Source: Amphibalanus amphitrite
Lineage: Eukaryota; Arthropoda; Thecostraca; Balanomorpha; Balanidae
DNA: 64,000 nucleotides
Assembly: GCF_019059575.1 (NCBI RefSeq)
Contig: NW_024883420.1
Location: forward strand, 1 to 64,000
Reading direction: 5' to 3'
This document shows, one piece after another, positions 12,767-26,076 of the stretch. Position numbers and translations under genes: made by a program. The notes beneath the pieces are model-generated. The model saw nothing but the letters and a program-made list of their open reading frames with translations. It had not been told where the DNA came from and did not search any database. Each line of letters starts with the position of its first letter. Positions within the stretch are counted from its first letter, which is position 1.

Positions 12767-13977
12767 TTAACCCGCGCCCCGGTGGGGTCTGTTTATAACG
12801 CGACCTGGTGGGGGGGGGGCTATTTTTTGCCCCCCCTCGTATCTCCGAAACTACTGGACGGATCCGCAATTTTCAAACGGCGTTCGAAAGGCCTGTCAAA
12901 TTTGTCGAAAGAAACCAAATTTCATTGACCTCGGGGTCACCGATGACGTCACAGGTCAGGTCAAAGTTGACATGTTTCACCGTTCACGGGTCTTCTAGGG
13001 AATGCGCTATAACACCGAGGAAAACGCATTTTGTCGAGAATCAGCGACAGGGCGTCAGTTGCCTAGTAGATATGTTGCTATTAGAGGTCACTGACAATAC
13101 CAGGTCAGGTCACAGGTCAGGTCACCAAGGGTCACAGGTTAGGTCAAATGAGCCCAACTTTACTAAGGTCGTGTGGTGCATGTTTTATGGCCAATTTTTC
13201 ATTTCCAACTCAATGGTGTTGGTTATAAGACTATCAGGTACGGCTTAGGTCACTTTCTGGTAAAGTTCAGGTCAAGGTCAGGTCAAGGTCAGGCCAAAAA
13301 AGGTCAAATTTTAAGTTAAGTTGATAGTTTTGCATAAAATGGGTATTGATTCGATGCAGCTCGTCACGGGGAGTCTAATGGTGATCTTTGTTTTGCGCTA
13401 CGGGGTCTAGAATTGCTAAAAATTGAGTTTGAAAATTTGATGTCATCAATTTTGAACAGTTTTTTCGCTATAACTTCGCCAAAAAAAGAGGTATCAATCT
13501 CAAATTTGGTATGTGGATGTAAGGCGGTAAGGAATATCACATGTATTCCGGTTTTTGCGAAATTCAAAAAACTTTTTGGATTTTTCGATCATTATATCCA
13601 AATTTTTTTTTTATTTTTGGGGGTTAAAATCCAAAAATTTCAAAAATCCGAGATAGTAGTTTTGTAGCCCTCTTGATTCTACAGCTTTTATGTCCTTATC
13701 ATTTTTCTGTATTTGCAAAGCTATAGGCCTGACAGCTCTTCCCGCGAAACCCTTTTTTGGGTCGACAACGGCAGAACATGACGTCACTCTGACGTCATTT
13801 CCGGCCAACCTATCATTGCCTTTGGAAAAATTTTTGGTCACAATGTGCAAAATTGATGTCCGGGAGGGTACTGAAAGTTTGGTGACGATCGGCGCAGCGG
13901 TTCTGGAGATATATTGAAAAGTCTGAAGGGGGGGGGGGCAAAAAATAGCCCCCCCCCCCCACCAGGTCGCGGGTTAA
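12767..13977. mobile_element. TTAACC-family MITE, copy B (piggyBac-like)
   Basis: TTAA-bounded, with ends TTAACCCGCG and CGCGGGTTAA. Local G-run/C-run hairpins lie just inside each end (12810-12836 and 13929-13960). Sequence order matches copy A, including CTCCGAAACTACTGGACGGA after the left hairpin and GTGACGATCGGCGCAGCGGT before the right one. AGGTCA half-sites cluster at about 13102-13146 and 13269-13310, and two extended TCAAGGTCA sites sit at 13272 and 13283. TGACGTCA occurs at 12944, 13789 and 13800. No transposase is present. Confidence 0.8.
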
Positions 13978-14039
13978 AAATAACCCCACTCGGCAATATT
14001 TCTGTTCGAGAAAACTCGCCTCAGGTCACCATATTTGGT

Positions 14040-14590
14040 GGTAGCGTTGCCAGGGTACATACCTGTCTCCGTGGCTGACTAGGATGCCCGCCTCAATGTG
14101 GCGGTGTTCCTCTGACTTCATGACTGTGTTACCAGGCCGTGTCCGTCTCCGTGACTGTGTTACCAGGCCGTGTCCGTCTCTGTGACTAAGTTATCAAGCC
14201 CTCTATCACCGTAACTGTGTTACAGGTCTACGTGACTGTGTTACTAAGTCCTGACTCCATGTCTGTGTATCAGGCTGTGTTACCAGACTGTGTTACCAGG
14301 CTGTCTCTGTTCTACCAGTTCTTTTCGTCTTTAAGTCTGTGTTACCAGGCCGTGTCTGTCTCTGTGACTGTTACCAGGCCGCCTGTCTAGTGTCTCCGTG
14401 ACTGTGTTACCAGGCGTCCTACCTCCGTGACTGTGTTACTTGTCCTGTCTCGCTGTGTTGCCAGGCCTCCTATCTCCGTGACTATATATTACCAGGCCTC
14501 CTGTCTCCGTGACTGTGTTACCAGGCCCCGGTGACTGTGTTACCAGGTCCCCCTGTCTCCGCAGCCTTGTTACCAGGCCGCCTGCCTCTG
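14040..14590. repeat. degenerate minisatellite, unit about 28-30 bp
   Basis: Variants of CTCCGTGACTGTGTTACCAG recur many times with irregular spacing and indels. The array has decayed enough that copy number is uncertain. No coding signal is seen. Confidence 0.75.
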
Positions 14591-16540
14591 CATGGTTAGC
14601 GCTCTGCCGCCCGTCCAGAGCTCTCCTGCTCTCCGCGGTGAGCCGAAACTCACTCTGCTCCAGATTAGGTCAGAGCCGCAGCACCTGAGGCGAATGTCAA
14701 TCGCCGCAACGAGTTCGGCGCACTGCAGAGCCTGTGAGGTCGTGTGGGATCCAGTGCGCTGCGGATAGAGGATACTACCAAAGGCCTACAACGAGCTGCC
14801 AATAGGAGGACAATTTGGAGTAAATTATAGCTAGTTAGAGAGAGAGAGTATGTATGTAATACAGCCAATTATACCTCATACATCTGTCATCTACACATTG
14901 CAGCAGAAAAGAGATTGATGAATCAGACGACAACTTGAGGGTGTCTTCTCACTCGTCATCCCCCTGGCGTGCCCACACTCCCTAAACTTCTCGCCATGGC
15001 GACCTCCCTCACCAGTCGCAGTGCCAGCGAGCGCTGATGGAGGCGTGTGTGTGGGGAGGGGGGAGTGGGGATACAGAGTGCCACCGAGGCGCCTTCATCA
15101 CGGGGAAATCCTGACAGACGGCGCTCGCCGGCAATAAAGTGGCCCAGGTCTCTGGTAAACAGCCGCGCTCGACCGGATCGTGCACCTCGCGGCAGTCCTG
15201 CGCATCGCGGCACGGGTAGGGGCTGGTCAGTGATTGTAGTATTGTCGTCTGAAGGACTTACACACTTTCGGCTGACTGACACAGTAATAATGTTGTAAGC
15301 TACTAGAAGGGTTGGAGGTGAAATCTAGATGCATGCCTGCAAGTACTTAGTACCGGTATTTTCCCATAAGATACTCAATTTAGGTTAAATATGGTCTATT
15401 ACTCGACGTGCTGCGGAATAAACATTCAGTTACATAAACGGCTAAAAAGGAATTCATCCAATTTTCAGAACTAATGACATCAATTCATTATTGCCATTCC
15501 ACATCCCTTTCATTTCAACGTCAGCATGTAGAATTAATTGCACTTGTCTGCAGACGGCACAACAGTCGTTCTAGCGTCATAGTTTAATTTCGCTGATATC
15601 GACATTTGTGGCAGACACAGAAACATCTTTGGATCGTCCTTGACTATGAGCTGACGTCTCCGCTGCCGTTCTGGGCTGTCCGGGCGGCAGTTACTGGGCA
15701 GACCGCCATTGTTCCTTGTTCAGACGGAAACGACTGTTTGGCTGAACATGTGTATTGTGTACTGTATGGGCAATTAAGTATACAACAAACATAATACCTT
15801 TATATGTGGACAGAAAAGGCAGAAAGGCAATAGACATTTACATATCTTGATCTGTAGGTATGCATGTGTCCAGACTCCAGAGTTGAACGGCCGTCTGTCT
15901 GACGGGGCTGGTATGCACGCTCAGCTATGCATTGCGCATATGTGTTCGTATACAGAGACGGTCGTCTGACTGGATATGTATGTAATTGTACGCCCAGGTA
16001 TACGTTGTAATCTATCCACTAAGGAGCAGCCGTCTGTCGACAAGACACGCGTGCCGGCCTTCTCAGAGCCGCACTGGGGACACGGGTCACGGCGGTTCGG
16101 AGAAGGGGATCGATCGCTCAATACCTGCCCGCTCGGCTGATGACAGCCTTGAGTAGGAGGAAAGCGAGAGACACTAATCAAGAGACGAGGCCCGGGGAGA
16201 CATGCCACTGGAATTTGGGGTGGTTTGATCTGCGCCCGGACCTAATGAGAACGGTCACGAGCTGGACCAGTCAGGGACCATGGGGATCACCAGACAGATG
16301 CGGGCTCGAGCTCCACCACCGACCGGCGTAGGCGGAAGAATTGTCAGCAAACTGTGACCAGCGTCGACATTGGCTCTTTCCCGGCCTCTGGGAAGAAATT
16401 CTGCCCCCTGGCAAGGTCGGGTTGCATCGGGACGGCTTCCTCTCCGACCCCCGTGACCTCGATAACGATAGCTGGCGTGGTCTGCCGAGAGATTTGTAGG
16501 TTCGCCGTGCTCAGCGACCGATGTACTGACCGGCTTCGGG
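14591..16540. other. non-coding stretch, nothing recognised
   Basis: GC-rich patches near 14620-14760, 15000-15230 and 16060-16540 alternate with AT-rich DNA. Open frames here show no recognisable domain. Confidence 0.4.
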
Positions 16541-16830
16541 TTGTGATGTGTTAGTTTTGGTGTCATAGTGTCAGTGTCGGTGTTAAGGTGGCAGTGTCTT
16601 AGTATCAATGTCGTCATCAGTCCGTTTATCTGTCGGTGTCGGTCAGTGTTTTAGTGTCCGTGATGTGATGCCAAGTTCGGTGTACATAGTGGTGCTGGTG
16701 TCGATGTCATAGTGTCCGCCACTCGGTGTCGTGGTGTCAGTGTCGGTGTCATGGTGTAAGTGTCGGTGTCGATCAGTGTCGATGGTCCGACACTGACCGA
16801 CACTCACTCACACTCAGCACTCAGCTGACA
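16541..16830. repeat. GTGTC-rich simple tandem repeat
   Basis: The stretch is dominated by GTGTC, AGTGTCGG and GTGTCATAG steps, about six bases in period and irregular. It turns into its complement (GACACT) near 16780-16830, so the end can fold back on the preceding repeats. Confidence 0.65.
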
Positions 16831-17213
16831 CCCAGCGTGTCGGCCCCGCTGCCGATTATCCGCCCTGCTGCGCCGCGGCCGTATTACCCGGATCACCAGA
16901 GATTGCTGCAGTCATCTCGCGTTCATCGAATTTCATGATTTATGCTCAGTGATGTGTAGGCCTAAATGGAATTCCTCACATTTCCGTGGAAGTTGAAATG
17001 TTGGAGCCATCATTCACCCTCAGTGAACTATGATTCTTTCACGTGTTTCGACCATTACTTAGCTAAGTGACGTAGGATCCCAGAACCCTTTGAAAAACTT
17101 GATAAATTTAATTGTCGGCTCATATATGGAAACGTAAATATCCAGGTTGGTGTTTTCATTCCGATATTCGAACTTCGATATAAATCACGAAAAATAGGTA
17201 TTTTAATCGTTTT

Positions 17214-18401
17214 TTAACCTTCGCCCCAGTGGGGGGGGGGGCATATGTTACCACCCTGTCGCGTTTTTTGCGTGTGACTAAAAAACCGCGGCCCGTAGCG
17301 CCGCGCCGCTTGCAGTAGCTTTTGGTACATCAATTTTGGACAACGTGTGAAATTTTTGACTCCAGGTCATGTCAGGTCAGGTCACCAGGTCAAGTTAACT
17401 GACCAAGCCTAAAAAAGTTTGCAATCATGTCCAGCCTGCAGTGTTTGTCAGAAAGGTTTTAAACTTAATGGATTGCATGCTGTTATGGGCGCCTACAATT
17501 TGTATATCTCGGATTTTTTATATCCGTGACCTAAGGTCAGGTCAGTGGCGTGACCTTTCCATTACAAGTCAATGGAGAAAAATGAAAATGCCTGTAGATC
17601 CGTGTGTACGCATCGGAACAGTCCAAATATTTCAGAATCACAATGATTTAGTCCACTCGTGATGACCAAGGTGTCATTTTTGCTGATAGCCTCTAGACAG
17701 GTCATCCGAGGTCACTTGAGGCTACAAACAGTTTTTTGCCAATAACTCGCGATTGGAAAGAGATAGAACGCTGGGGGTAGTCTCATTGTGTTTGTCTTGT
17801 TGAGACGCATCGACTGATATGCAACATGACCTTTTCCGGTCAGGTCATGACCTTGACCAGAGGTCAAATTTTCAAGTTGACCTTTCAAGGTCAAATTATA
17901 GTTCATTCGACGCGTCTCGGCGAGGGAAACACGATTCTGGCCATAGAAATGTCGTGGCTTTTTGTAGTCGAAAGTTATTGTCGAAAAACACTTTCCGTAA
18001 AAACAGCTATTTTTGGAGTTTTTGCCCTCTGGAGGCTAAACCGTTGACCTGAGGTCAATATTGATGATGACCTTTTCAAAAGAAGAGTTCAAAAGCTATC
18101 GTCTGCTCTTCCATGCGTTTTTCTAGCTACCATAGTTCCTGAGATAGCGGCATGTTTTCTGAAAAATATAATGACAATTGGCAAATTTTGACCTTTGATG
18201 ACCTCTGGTGACCCCAATATTGCTCTAAAGTGAAAAATGACCGAATACTTTCAAACGTACGCATTGAGAGCTATCGACTGCTTTTTACCGCGTCTTTCTA
18301 GCCCTCTTAGTTTTTGAGTTAGAGGTGGGTGGTAACATATGCCCCCCCCCCCCCCCCACTAGGGCGAAGTTGGCTGAGACCGCCACTGGGGCGCGGGTTA
18401 A
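17214..18401. mobile_element. TTAACC-family MITE, copy C (piggyBac-like)
   Basis: The left end is TTAACCTTCGCCCCAGTGGG and the right end finishes GGGGCGCGGGTTAA. The right end carries about 30 extra bases between an inner GGGCGAAGTT and the outer terminus, so it has a doubled end. A G run with CATATGTTACCACC at the left pairs with GGTGGTAACATATG and a C run at the right. AGGTCA half-sites are dense at 17366-17395, 17535-17545 and 17838-17895. No coding region is visible. Confidence 0.75.
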
Positions 18402-19450
18402 ATAGTTAATTTAAAGATTTAGGTAGTTCTATTGTTGTGGACCATTGCGGGGATTGTTCTGCAGCACAATGCCTTTTTTTAGTTTTGTGATAGGCATTGG
18501 GTGCATTTGTTGAGCCATATAGGGCGCCTTGAGCGTTAGTCCTAACTGTCGACTGTCTATTGTCTAAGTTACCATTACTGGTATATGTGATGTGACAAGA
18601 GTGTAGGTAGGTATACATATAAGAGTGTGGGTTATAAATAGCACCTCCTATTCTTATTTGTCTCATGCTTTGTATGTTCTTCCCATGTTCCTATTTAGCG
18701 CGATTAACTACGACGATTCAGTACAGCTACGTAGACAATTTACTAACATCACACCTAATTTAGTTATAATTTCTTTTCAAAAGCTTGTTTCGTCAGACGG
18801 CGAAGCTGTTGCATCATGAAGCACACTGATTTAGGTACCGTGCAGTCAGCACGACTTTTGCGCATCTACTCTTCAGAGTTTCCTGGTGGAAACAGCATTG
18901 AATTAGCTAACAACAGGTGGCGATATAGGAATTGACGTTGCGATCAGGTACGATGAGTAGTCTAGCTAACCTTAAGGATTCTACTAATCCTTCAGATTCT
19001 TCAGGTTGTGATAGGTATGCAGGGTGGTAGGTAAGGATTCTACCTGAACTAATCGCGTTTTCTAAAGCAATGTTTCGCTTTGGAAACTGATTACCGCACA
19101 CGAATTATCAGAAAACAAATTAGTTCACACCATGCTTTATCGCTTTAGGTGCATGAATATTACGATTTATAGGTATCGGCAGTTATAGAAACGACAGCAG
19201 ATGGGCCAATCACAGTCACAGTTTTGCGTGCGAATCCACTAGCTAAACAAAGTATTTAGAAATGGGTGTTTTTAAATTTCACTACTCGTATTGCACAGCA
19301 TTTCAAAATAGTTCAGTTCACAGGACAAACAACTTTCCATCGTGTGACGGTCGGCCAATGTTTAATAATTAAACCGGTGACCCATTTGGCGTCCGAATTT
19401 AGTGCAGTTTTCTCTGGGGACCAGCTCAATTTGTCGATAAGCCCGATCTA
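18402..19450. other. non-coding stretch, nothing recognised
   Basis: AT-rich DNA with no supported feature. Confidence 0.4.
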
Positions 19451-20958
19451 GTCGATCACGGGAGTGGCAATTCACTTACGCGCGCGAACGCGACCTGGCC
19501 CCCCGTGAAAACAACCTGGCGATGAATGGCCCTCCGCCCGACGGAGCCGGTCTGATTTAATGGAGCACCACCCGTCGGACGGGCCGGCCCGCTGCTCTGC
19601 GCGCCCCACCGTCCCAGCGGTGACCTCTCCGGCTGTTGTCCCCGTCGGCCGTCTCGCGTTACGCGGGTCACGCCACCGGTCGCTCAGGTACCGGTGCGAC
19701 GCCGGCAATTAGCGCTCGGGCCGACCCAGCTGCCTTCCGTCGGCTCCCGGCGGGTCGCCATCGATCCCCGAGCGCGGCCGCCGCCGCCGCCGCCGCCGCC
19801 GCTGCACGTGCGGCGCACGGCGGCAGTCGGCGGCTGTCGGCGGCCGAAGCGGCCCAGCACGCCGCAGGTGCCCTCCTGCGCTCGTCACTGCGTGGTCCAG
19901 TGTCTGAAGGTGACTGACGGCCCAGCGACGGCCAGTGCTGATAGGTGTCTAATCGAATAGAGCGAAGTCATCCTCTTCGCTCATAAACCGTGAACTCAGG
20001 ACACTTGTGGTAGTATTCTACGAAGGCTTATTGTCTAGCCCAGCCATCGTGACACTTGTGGTGATCAGTTGGCCTCAGCACCTGCATCTGTCAATATCAT
20101 CGCTCCTGACTGCAAGGAAGGGAGGTGAGCTCACCCTCGGCCAGCGCGGACACTGATTTTACGGCGACTCAGCCAGCCCGTCATCTGGTCCCGTTAATCT
20201 CCTAAACTGCCGTCGCTCACTCCTCCCTGCGACATTGGCCCCGAGGGGCGGGCACGCGCTCTGTAAGGGCAGAGAGCCGCCAATCGGCCCGTCGATAGGG
20301 TGTGGAACGGCCGGCGCGCGTGTCACCTCGCCGTCGGCGGCGACGGAGCGAGCGTTTTTAAACTATTCGCCGGTCGTCATGGGTGGATCGATCCTGCGGC
20401 CGTGAGCTCGATTCAGCGACCCCGGCAGCCGGCTGGAACCGACCCCCGACCGTTCGACAGAAGGTTTGTGCATGATCAAACCGCGCGATCGTCGCCGGCT
20501 TGGCAATGGAGCGGCGTCGACAACTGTTTGGTATGGGCCGGAAGCCCCGCTCGGCGGCTTAGAGCGCTGATGAAGACAGCCGAAGCCGTCATATGGTCGG
20601 GGGCCGCTCGCTCGGGCACGCCGAGCACGATCGGCTAAATCAACTAGAGCTTGGCTCGACCGCGCTCGGCGCGGCACGTCTTTTGAGCCGGATCTTCGCA
20701 CTATCCGCAGCCGACGGCCCCGAACGGCCCTCCATCGAGCGGACATCGCCGGCGACCGGTCACGGAGCACCGAGTTCAGCCGAGCGAGCCGCAAAACGTG
20801 AGCTGTCGCACCTCCGAGAACGGCCTCTGAGCCCCTGAACGCCGGCCTGTGTGACCCGTACTCGAGTCTCTCCAGTGGGAACTGAAACTGCCAGCGGCAG
20901 CCGGCCGGGCCCGCGCCGGCCCTGGGACGCACCGCGGCCGCTGCCGGCGGACCATGGC
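19451..20958 (+). promoter_or_regulatory. GC-rich island upstream of the octopamine receptor
   Basis: Strongly GC- and CpG-rich, in contrast to flanking AT-rich DNA, and ending at the receptor start codon. It includes a (CCG)n tract at about 19777-19803. It plausibly contains the promoter and 5-prime untranslated region, but I cannot place a transcription start site. Overlapping open frames on both strands here are compositional. Confidence 0.45.
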
Positions 20959-20977
20959 ATGGCTGAGGCGGGTGTGA
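20954..20977 (+). promoter_or_regulatory. overlapping upstream ORF at the receptor start
   Basis: An ATG in a strong context (ACCATGG) begins five bases before the receptor ATG in another frame and runs seven codons to TGA at 20975-20977. It overlaps the receptor start, so scanning ribosomes that use it would miss the main frame. A regulatory role is inference. Confidence 0.35.
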
Positions 20978-22467
20978 CCTCGGGCGCACTCACCCAGCTT
21001 CCTGTGCTGCTCGCACGGCCATCGGTGAACGCGTCGCCGGCCACCGAGATCGGTCCGCTGGCCAACGCGTCACTGCTGGGTGCCGACCTGGCCCGCGTCT
21101 CGCTGCTCGCTCAGGCGCTCAAGATCGGCGCCATGACGGCCGTCATTCTTCTGTCGGTGCTGGGAAATCTGCTGGTGATCGTCAGTGTCCTGCTACACCG
21201 AAGGATACGAGTCGTAGCCAACTACTTTGTGATGTCGCTTGCGTTCGCCGATATGCTGGTGGCGCTGTGTGCCATGACGTTCAACGCCAGCATCCAAATC
21301 ACCGGCCGATGGATGTTCGGCTACGTCATGTGCGACATGTGGAACTCGTTAGACGTGTTCTTCAGCACGGTCAGCATCCTGCACTTGTGCTGCATCAGCG
21401 TGGACCGCTACTTCGCCATCCTGCGGCCGCTCGAGTACCGCACCCACATGAACAAGCGGACGGTGGCGGCCATGTTGGTGGCGTCGTGGACCACGCCAGC
21501 AGTGATATCATTCCTGCCGATCTTCCTCGGCTGGTACACGACGTCCGAGCACCTGAGCTACCGCGCGCGCCACCCGGACACTTGTGAGTTCATCGTCAAC
21601 GAGGTGTACATGCTGGTGTCGTCGAGCGTGTCGTTCTGGATCCCGGGCGTGGTCATGGTGGTGATGTACAGCCGCATCTACCAGGAGGCGCGCAAGCAGC
21701 ACCGCGCCATCAGCCGCACGCCGAGCACCATCAACTTCCACAGCACCGACTGCGCCGTGCCGCTGGACGACATCACAGAGGAGGAGCTCACCCTGGCGCT
21801 CTCCGCGCTCAACAACATCCGCGACGACCCGACGGGCGGCACCGGCGGTACCGGCGGTGGCGGTGGTAATTCGCCCTCCACTAACGGCGCGACGCCGTCG
21901 GGCGGGGCGCGCGCGCCCACGCACCCACCGCCGCGCCTCCTGCACAAGAAGGCGTCCAGCGTGTCCTTCTTCAGCGAGTCGGCCACGTCTGACCTGCGCA
22001 AGTCGTCCAACACGTCGCGCCTGTGTCGGCTGCGCTACTCCACCAGCCACATGCTGCGCGAGCACAAGGCGGCCAAAACGCTGGGCGTCATCATGGGCTG
22101 TTTTGTGCTGTGCTGGCTGCCGTTTTTTACCTGGTACGCGGCGGCGACTCTGTGCGGCTCTGCGTGCTCCGTGCCGCCGGTGCTGGTTGATGTACTGTTT
22201 TGGATCGGCTATCTGAACTCCACACTGAACCCGATGATATACGCGTACTTCAACACCGAGTTCAGGGACGCATTTCGCGAGACTCTGACGCTGGTGCTGT
22301 GCTGTCGGTCAGTGAGGCCGAGCGGGTCGTACGAGGCGCGGAACGGGTCGCACCCGACGCGTGCCGACCGAGCCAGTGGCAGTGGCGGAGCTGGGGGAGG
22401 AGGAAGTTCGGGTGGCGGTGGCGGAACCTCCACGGACCGCCCTCTCGAGCTGGTCGTTGCCTCATGA
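20959..22467 (+). CDS. beta-adrenergic-like octopamine receptor (class A GPCR)
   Basis: A plasma-membrane receptor expected to bind octopamine and signal through Gs to raise cAMP; the transmitter and coupling are inferred from family membership. The 502-residue product has seven helices at about 58-80, 86-109, 122-150, 168-190, 216-238, 373-397 and 408-431. Visible hallmarks are Asp98 (2.50), Cys125 paired with Cys209 in the second extracellular loop, amine-binding Asp132 (3.32), DRY at 149-151, Ser221 and Ser225 (5.42, 5.46), CWLPFF from 385 and NPMIY at 424-428. SLDVFFSTVSILHLCCISVD and SSSVSFWIPG closely resemble insect Oct-beta receptors. Two N-glycosylation sites (24, 36) precede helix 1, and a Cys pair at 448-449 may be palmitoylated. 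The third loop is long with a Gly-rich tract, and the tail is Gly/Ser-rich. The frame is uninterrupted, so the coding region is intronless. An upstream in-frame GTG at 20851 is rejected as start in favour of the ATG. A dopamine or 5-HT receptor is less likely. Confidence 0.93.
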   Translation: MAEAGVTSGALTQLPVLLARPSVNASPATEIGPLANASLLGADLARVSLLAQALKIGAMTAVILLSVLGNLLVIVSVLLHRRIRVVANYFVMSLAFADMLVALCAMTFNASIQITGRWMFGYVMCDMWNSLDVFFSTVSILHLCCISVDRYFAILRPLEYRTHMNKRTVAAMLVASWTTPAVISFLPIFLGWYTTSEHLSYRARHPDTCEFIVNEVYMLVSSSVSFWIPGVVMVVMYSRIYQEARKQHRAISRTPSTINFHSTDCAVPLDDITEEELTLALSALNNIRDDPTGGTGGTGGGGGNSPSTNGATPSGGARAPTHPPPRLLHKKASSVSFFSESATSDLRKSSNTSRLCRLRYSTSHMLREHKAAKTLGVIMGCFVLCWLPFFTWYAAATLCGSACSVPPVLVDVLFWIGYLNSTLNPMIYAYFNTEFRDAFRETLTLVLCCRSVRPSGSYEARNGSHPTRADRASGSGGAGGGGSSGGGGGTSTDRPLELVVAS

Positions 22468-24400
<1,933 letters not shown>

Positions 24401-24409
24401 CAGCCTGGG

Positions 24410-24715
24410 CCGCAGTGGTGTCTCCAGCTCCGACTGCGGGGTCCCTCTAGCTCTGACCACGGTCCGGTCCCCCCCCCACTCTGACAGCGGTCCCCCAGCT
24501 CTATCTGCGGTCCCCACAGCTCTGACCACGGTCCCCCCAGCTCCCACCGGGCCGCGGTCCGGTCCCTTCAGCTCCGACGGCGGTCCACCAACTCTGACAG
24601 CGGTTTCCCATGGCTCCGACCGTGGTCCCCCTAGCTCTGAACACGGCCCGGTCCCTCAGCTCCCGGTCTCCCAGCTCCGACCGCGGTCCCTTCAACCCAA
24701 ATCAAAGCGCAGCTG
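24410..24715. repeat. degenerate GGTCCC/AGCTCTGAC tandem repeat
   Basis: Variants of CCCCAGCTCTGACCACGGTC recur roughly ten times with a period near 25-30 bases. No coding signal is seen. Confidence 0.75.
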
Positions 24716-24784
24716 CTACAGTCCCATACGGTCAAAACCAGTCCCTCCAGCCCCTATACCTCCAGGACTCCGTGTGTATATATC

Positions 24785-25607
24785 CAGGGATGCGGAGCCG
24801 TGGAAATTTCAGACGGCTCCGGCTCCGGCTCCGGCTCCGGGTGAAATGTTATGGCGGCTCCGGCTCCGGCTCCGGCTCCGAGTAAAGTGGTCCGGCTCCG
24901 GCGGCTCCGGCTCCGGCGGCTCCGGCTCCGACTCAGTACATCCCCTACGCAATCAATTAAATACGGGTGGAAGAAAAATTGGATTGGTTATACGCGTTAC
25001 TCTTTGCCATGACCGGCTCACCGCGTCCCCGCGCAAACGCACCTCGGAGAGAACTGGCAGAACAAAGGGCTAGGAAGCGATGGCATTGGAAACGCAGTCG
25101 CCGCGAATCGGAGTTCAGTGAACCATCGTAAGCTGACACCCGTCTCGGCTGCATTGGGGGGTGAGGGGTGGGGGGTGTGTGGGATGAGACGGTGCTGGGA
25201 GTCGCAGTCCACGGCACTGGTTTGAAAACAATGGCCGTCACCTGATGACTGGTCCTCATGTTCTGGGGATGCAGTAGACGTGGGGGGGGGGGGAGAGCAA
25301 ACAGGAAGTTGTTTGCGTACTGTGGGATACTGGGGATATTCGGATTTTTTCATTCACTTGATGGCCCATGACGTAAGTACCATATGTTTTACTGCCTTGT
25401 ACTGTCAAACCGAACTAGGTCAATTATTTTTTTTCCTCTTCAAAAAATAAAAAGGAGCCGGAGTCGCCCCCTTTTTTGGCGGCTCCGGCTCCGGCTCCGG
25501 CTCCGGGCTATATTGTTTCACGGCTCCGGCTCCGGCTCCGGCTCCGGGCAAAATATGCCGGCTCCGGCGGCTCCGGCTCCGACTCCGGCTCCGGCTCCGC
25601 ATCCCTA
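24785..25607 (-). mobile_element. hAT-type MITE with GGCTCC blocks, copy 1
   Basis: The ends are CAGGGATGCGGAGCCG and its inverse CGGCTCCGCATCCCT(A). The interior has blocks of four to five GGCTCC hexamers separated by short unique spacers near both ends, with a unique core (about 24945-25455). It matches copy 2 (29834-30891) in reverse orientation and lacks the foldback insertion found there. CAGGG-type ends fit the hAT superfamily. A clear eight-base duplication is not visible: the flanks are TATATATC and TACACACT. Confidence 0.75.
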
Positions 25608-25879
25608 TACACACTACCCCTATTTTAAACCTCTCAAATAGCAGCCTTGTCGCTCCTGTTTCTCGAGCCCGGTCTCTCCTGTTCATATCTCTTCGACTAC
25701 CAGCCCTAAAGTCACGTCCATTTACCTTATTCGCTTCGGCCGGTCCAAATTACGTAAAGATGAGGCGTCAGCTTCTGCACCATCTGTTTCGAGAAGTGCC
25801 GCCCTGTTTTCTTATGTAAGACGGAGCATTCGACGTGCATGGGAACGAGAGGTTCCTGGCAAATCCGTCGAAATTTAAT

Positions 25880-25887
25880 GTTAACTG
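25880..25887. repeat. 8-bp target site duplication (left) of hAT element 1
   Basis: GTTAACTG here is repeated exactly at 28328-28335, immediately outside the other end of the element. An eight-base duplication is diagnostic of hAT insertion. Confidence 0.85.
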
Positions 25888-26076
25888 CATGGGCGGCGCC
25901 ACCGGGGGGGACGGGGGGGACAGGTCCCCCGCTATCGAAAGTTAGGGGGGTACAGTACCCCCCTATCGGCGAGGCCCGTTCAATAATTGATAATAATGCA
26001 TTGTAGAGTTATCCGTCGCATTTAATGCATCGTTGGTTAATCAAGGCAGGTTCTGAATAAAGATTGCTGTTGTGAT

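Noticed and set aside
14040..14590. Possible CRISPR-like array
   Set aside because: Spacing and units are irregular, there are no unique spacers of fixed length, and the genome is eukaryotic.
20851..20958. Upstream extension of the octopamine receptor to a GTG
   Set aside because: A GTG start is not expected in an animal gene; the ATG at 20959 leaves a normal extracellular N-terminus with two glycosylation sites.
20363..20989. 208-codon minus-strand frame upstream of the receptor
   Set aside because: CpG-rich composition suppresses stops; no motif, and it overlaps the receptor start region.
21508..22065. Minus-strand frame within the receptor gene
   Set aside because: Shadow of the GC-rich receptor coding sequence.
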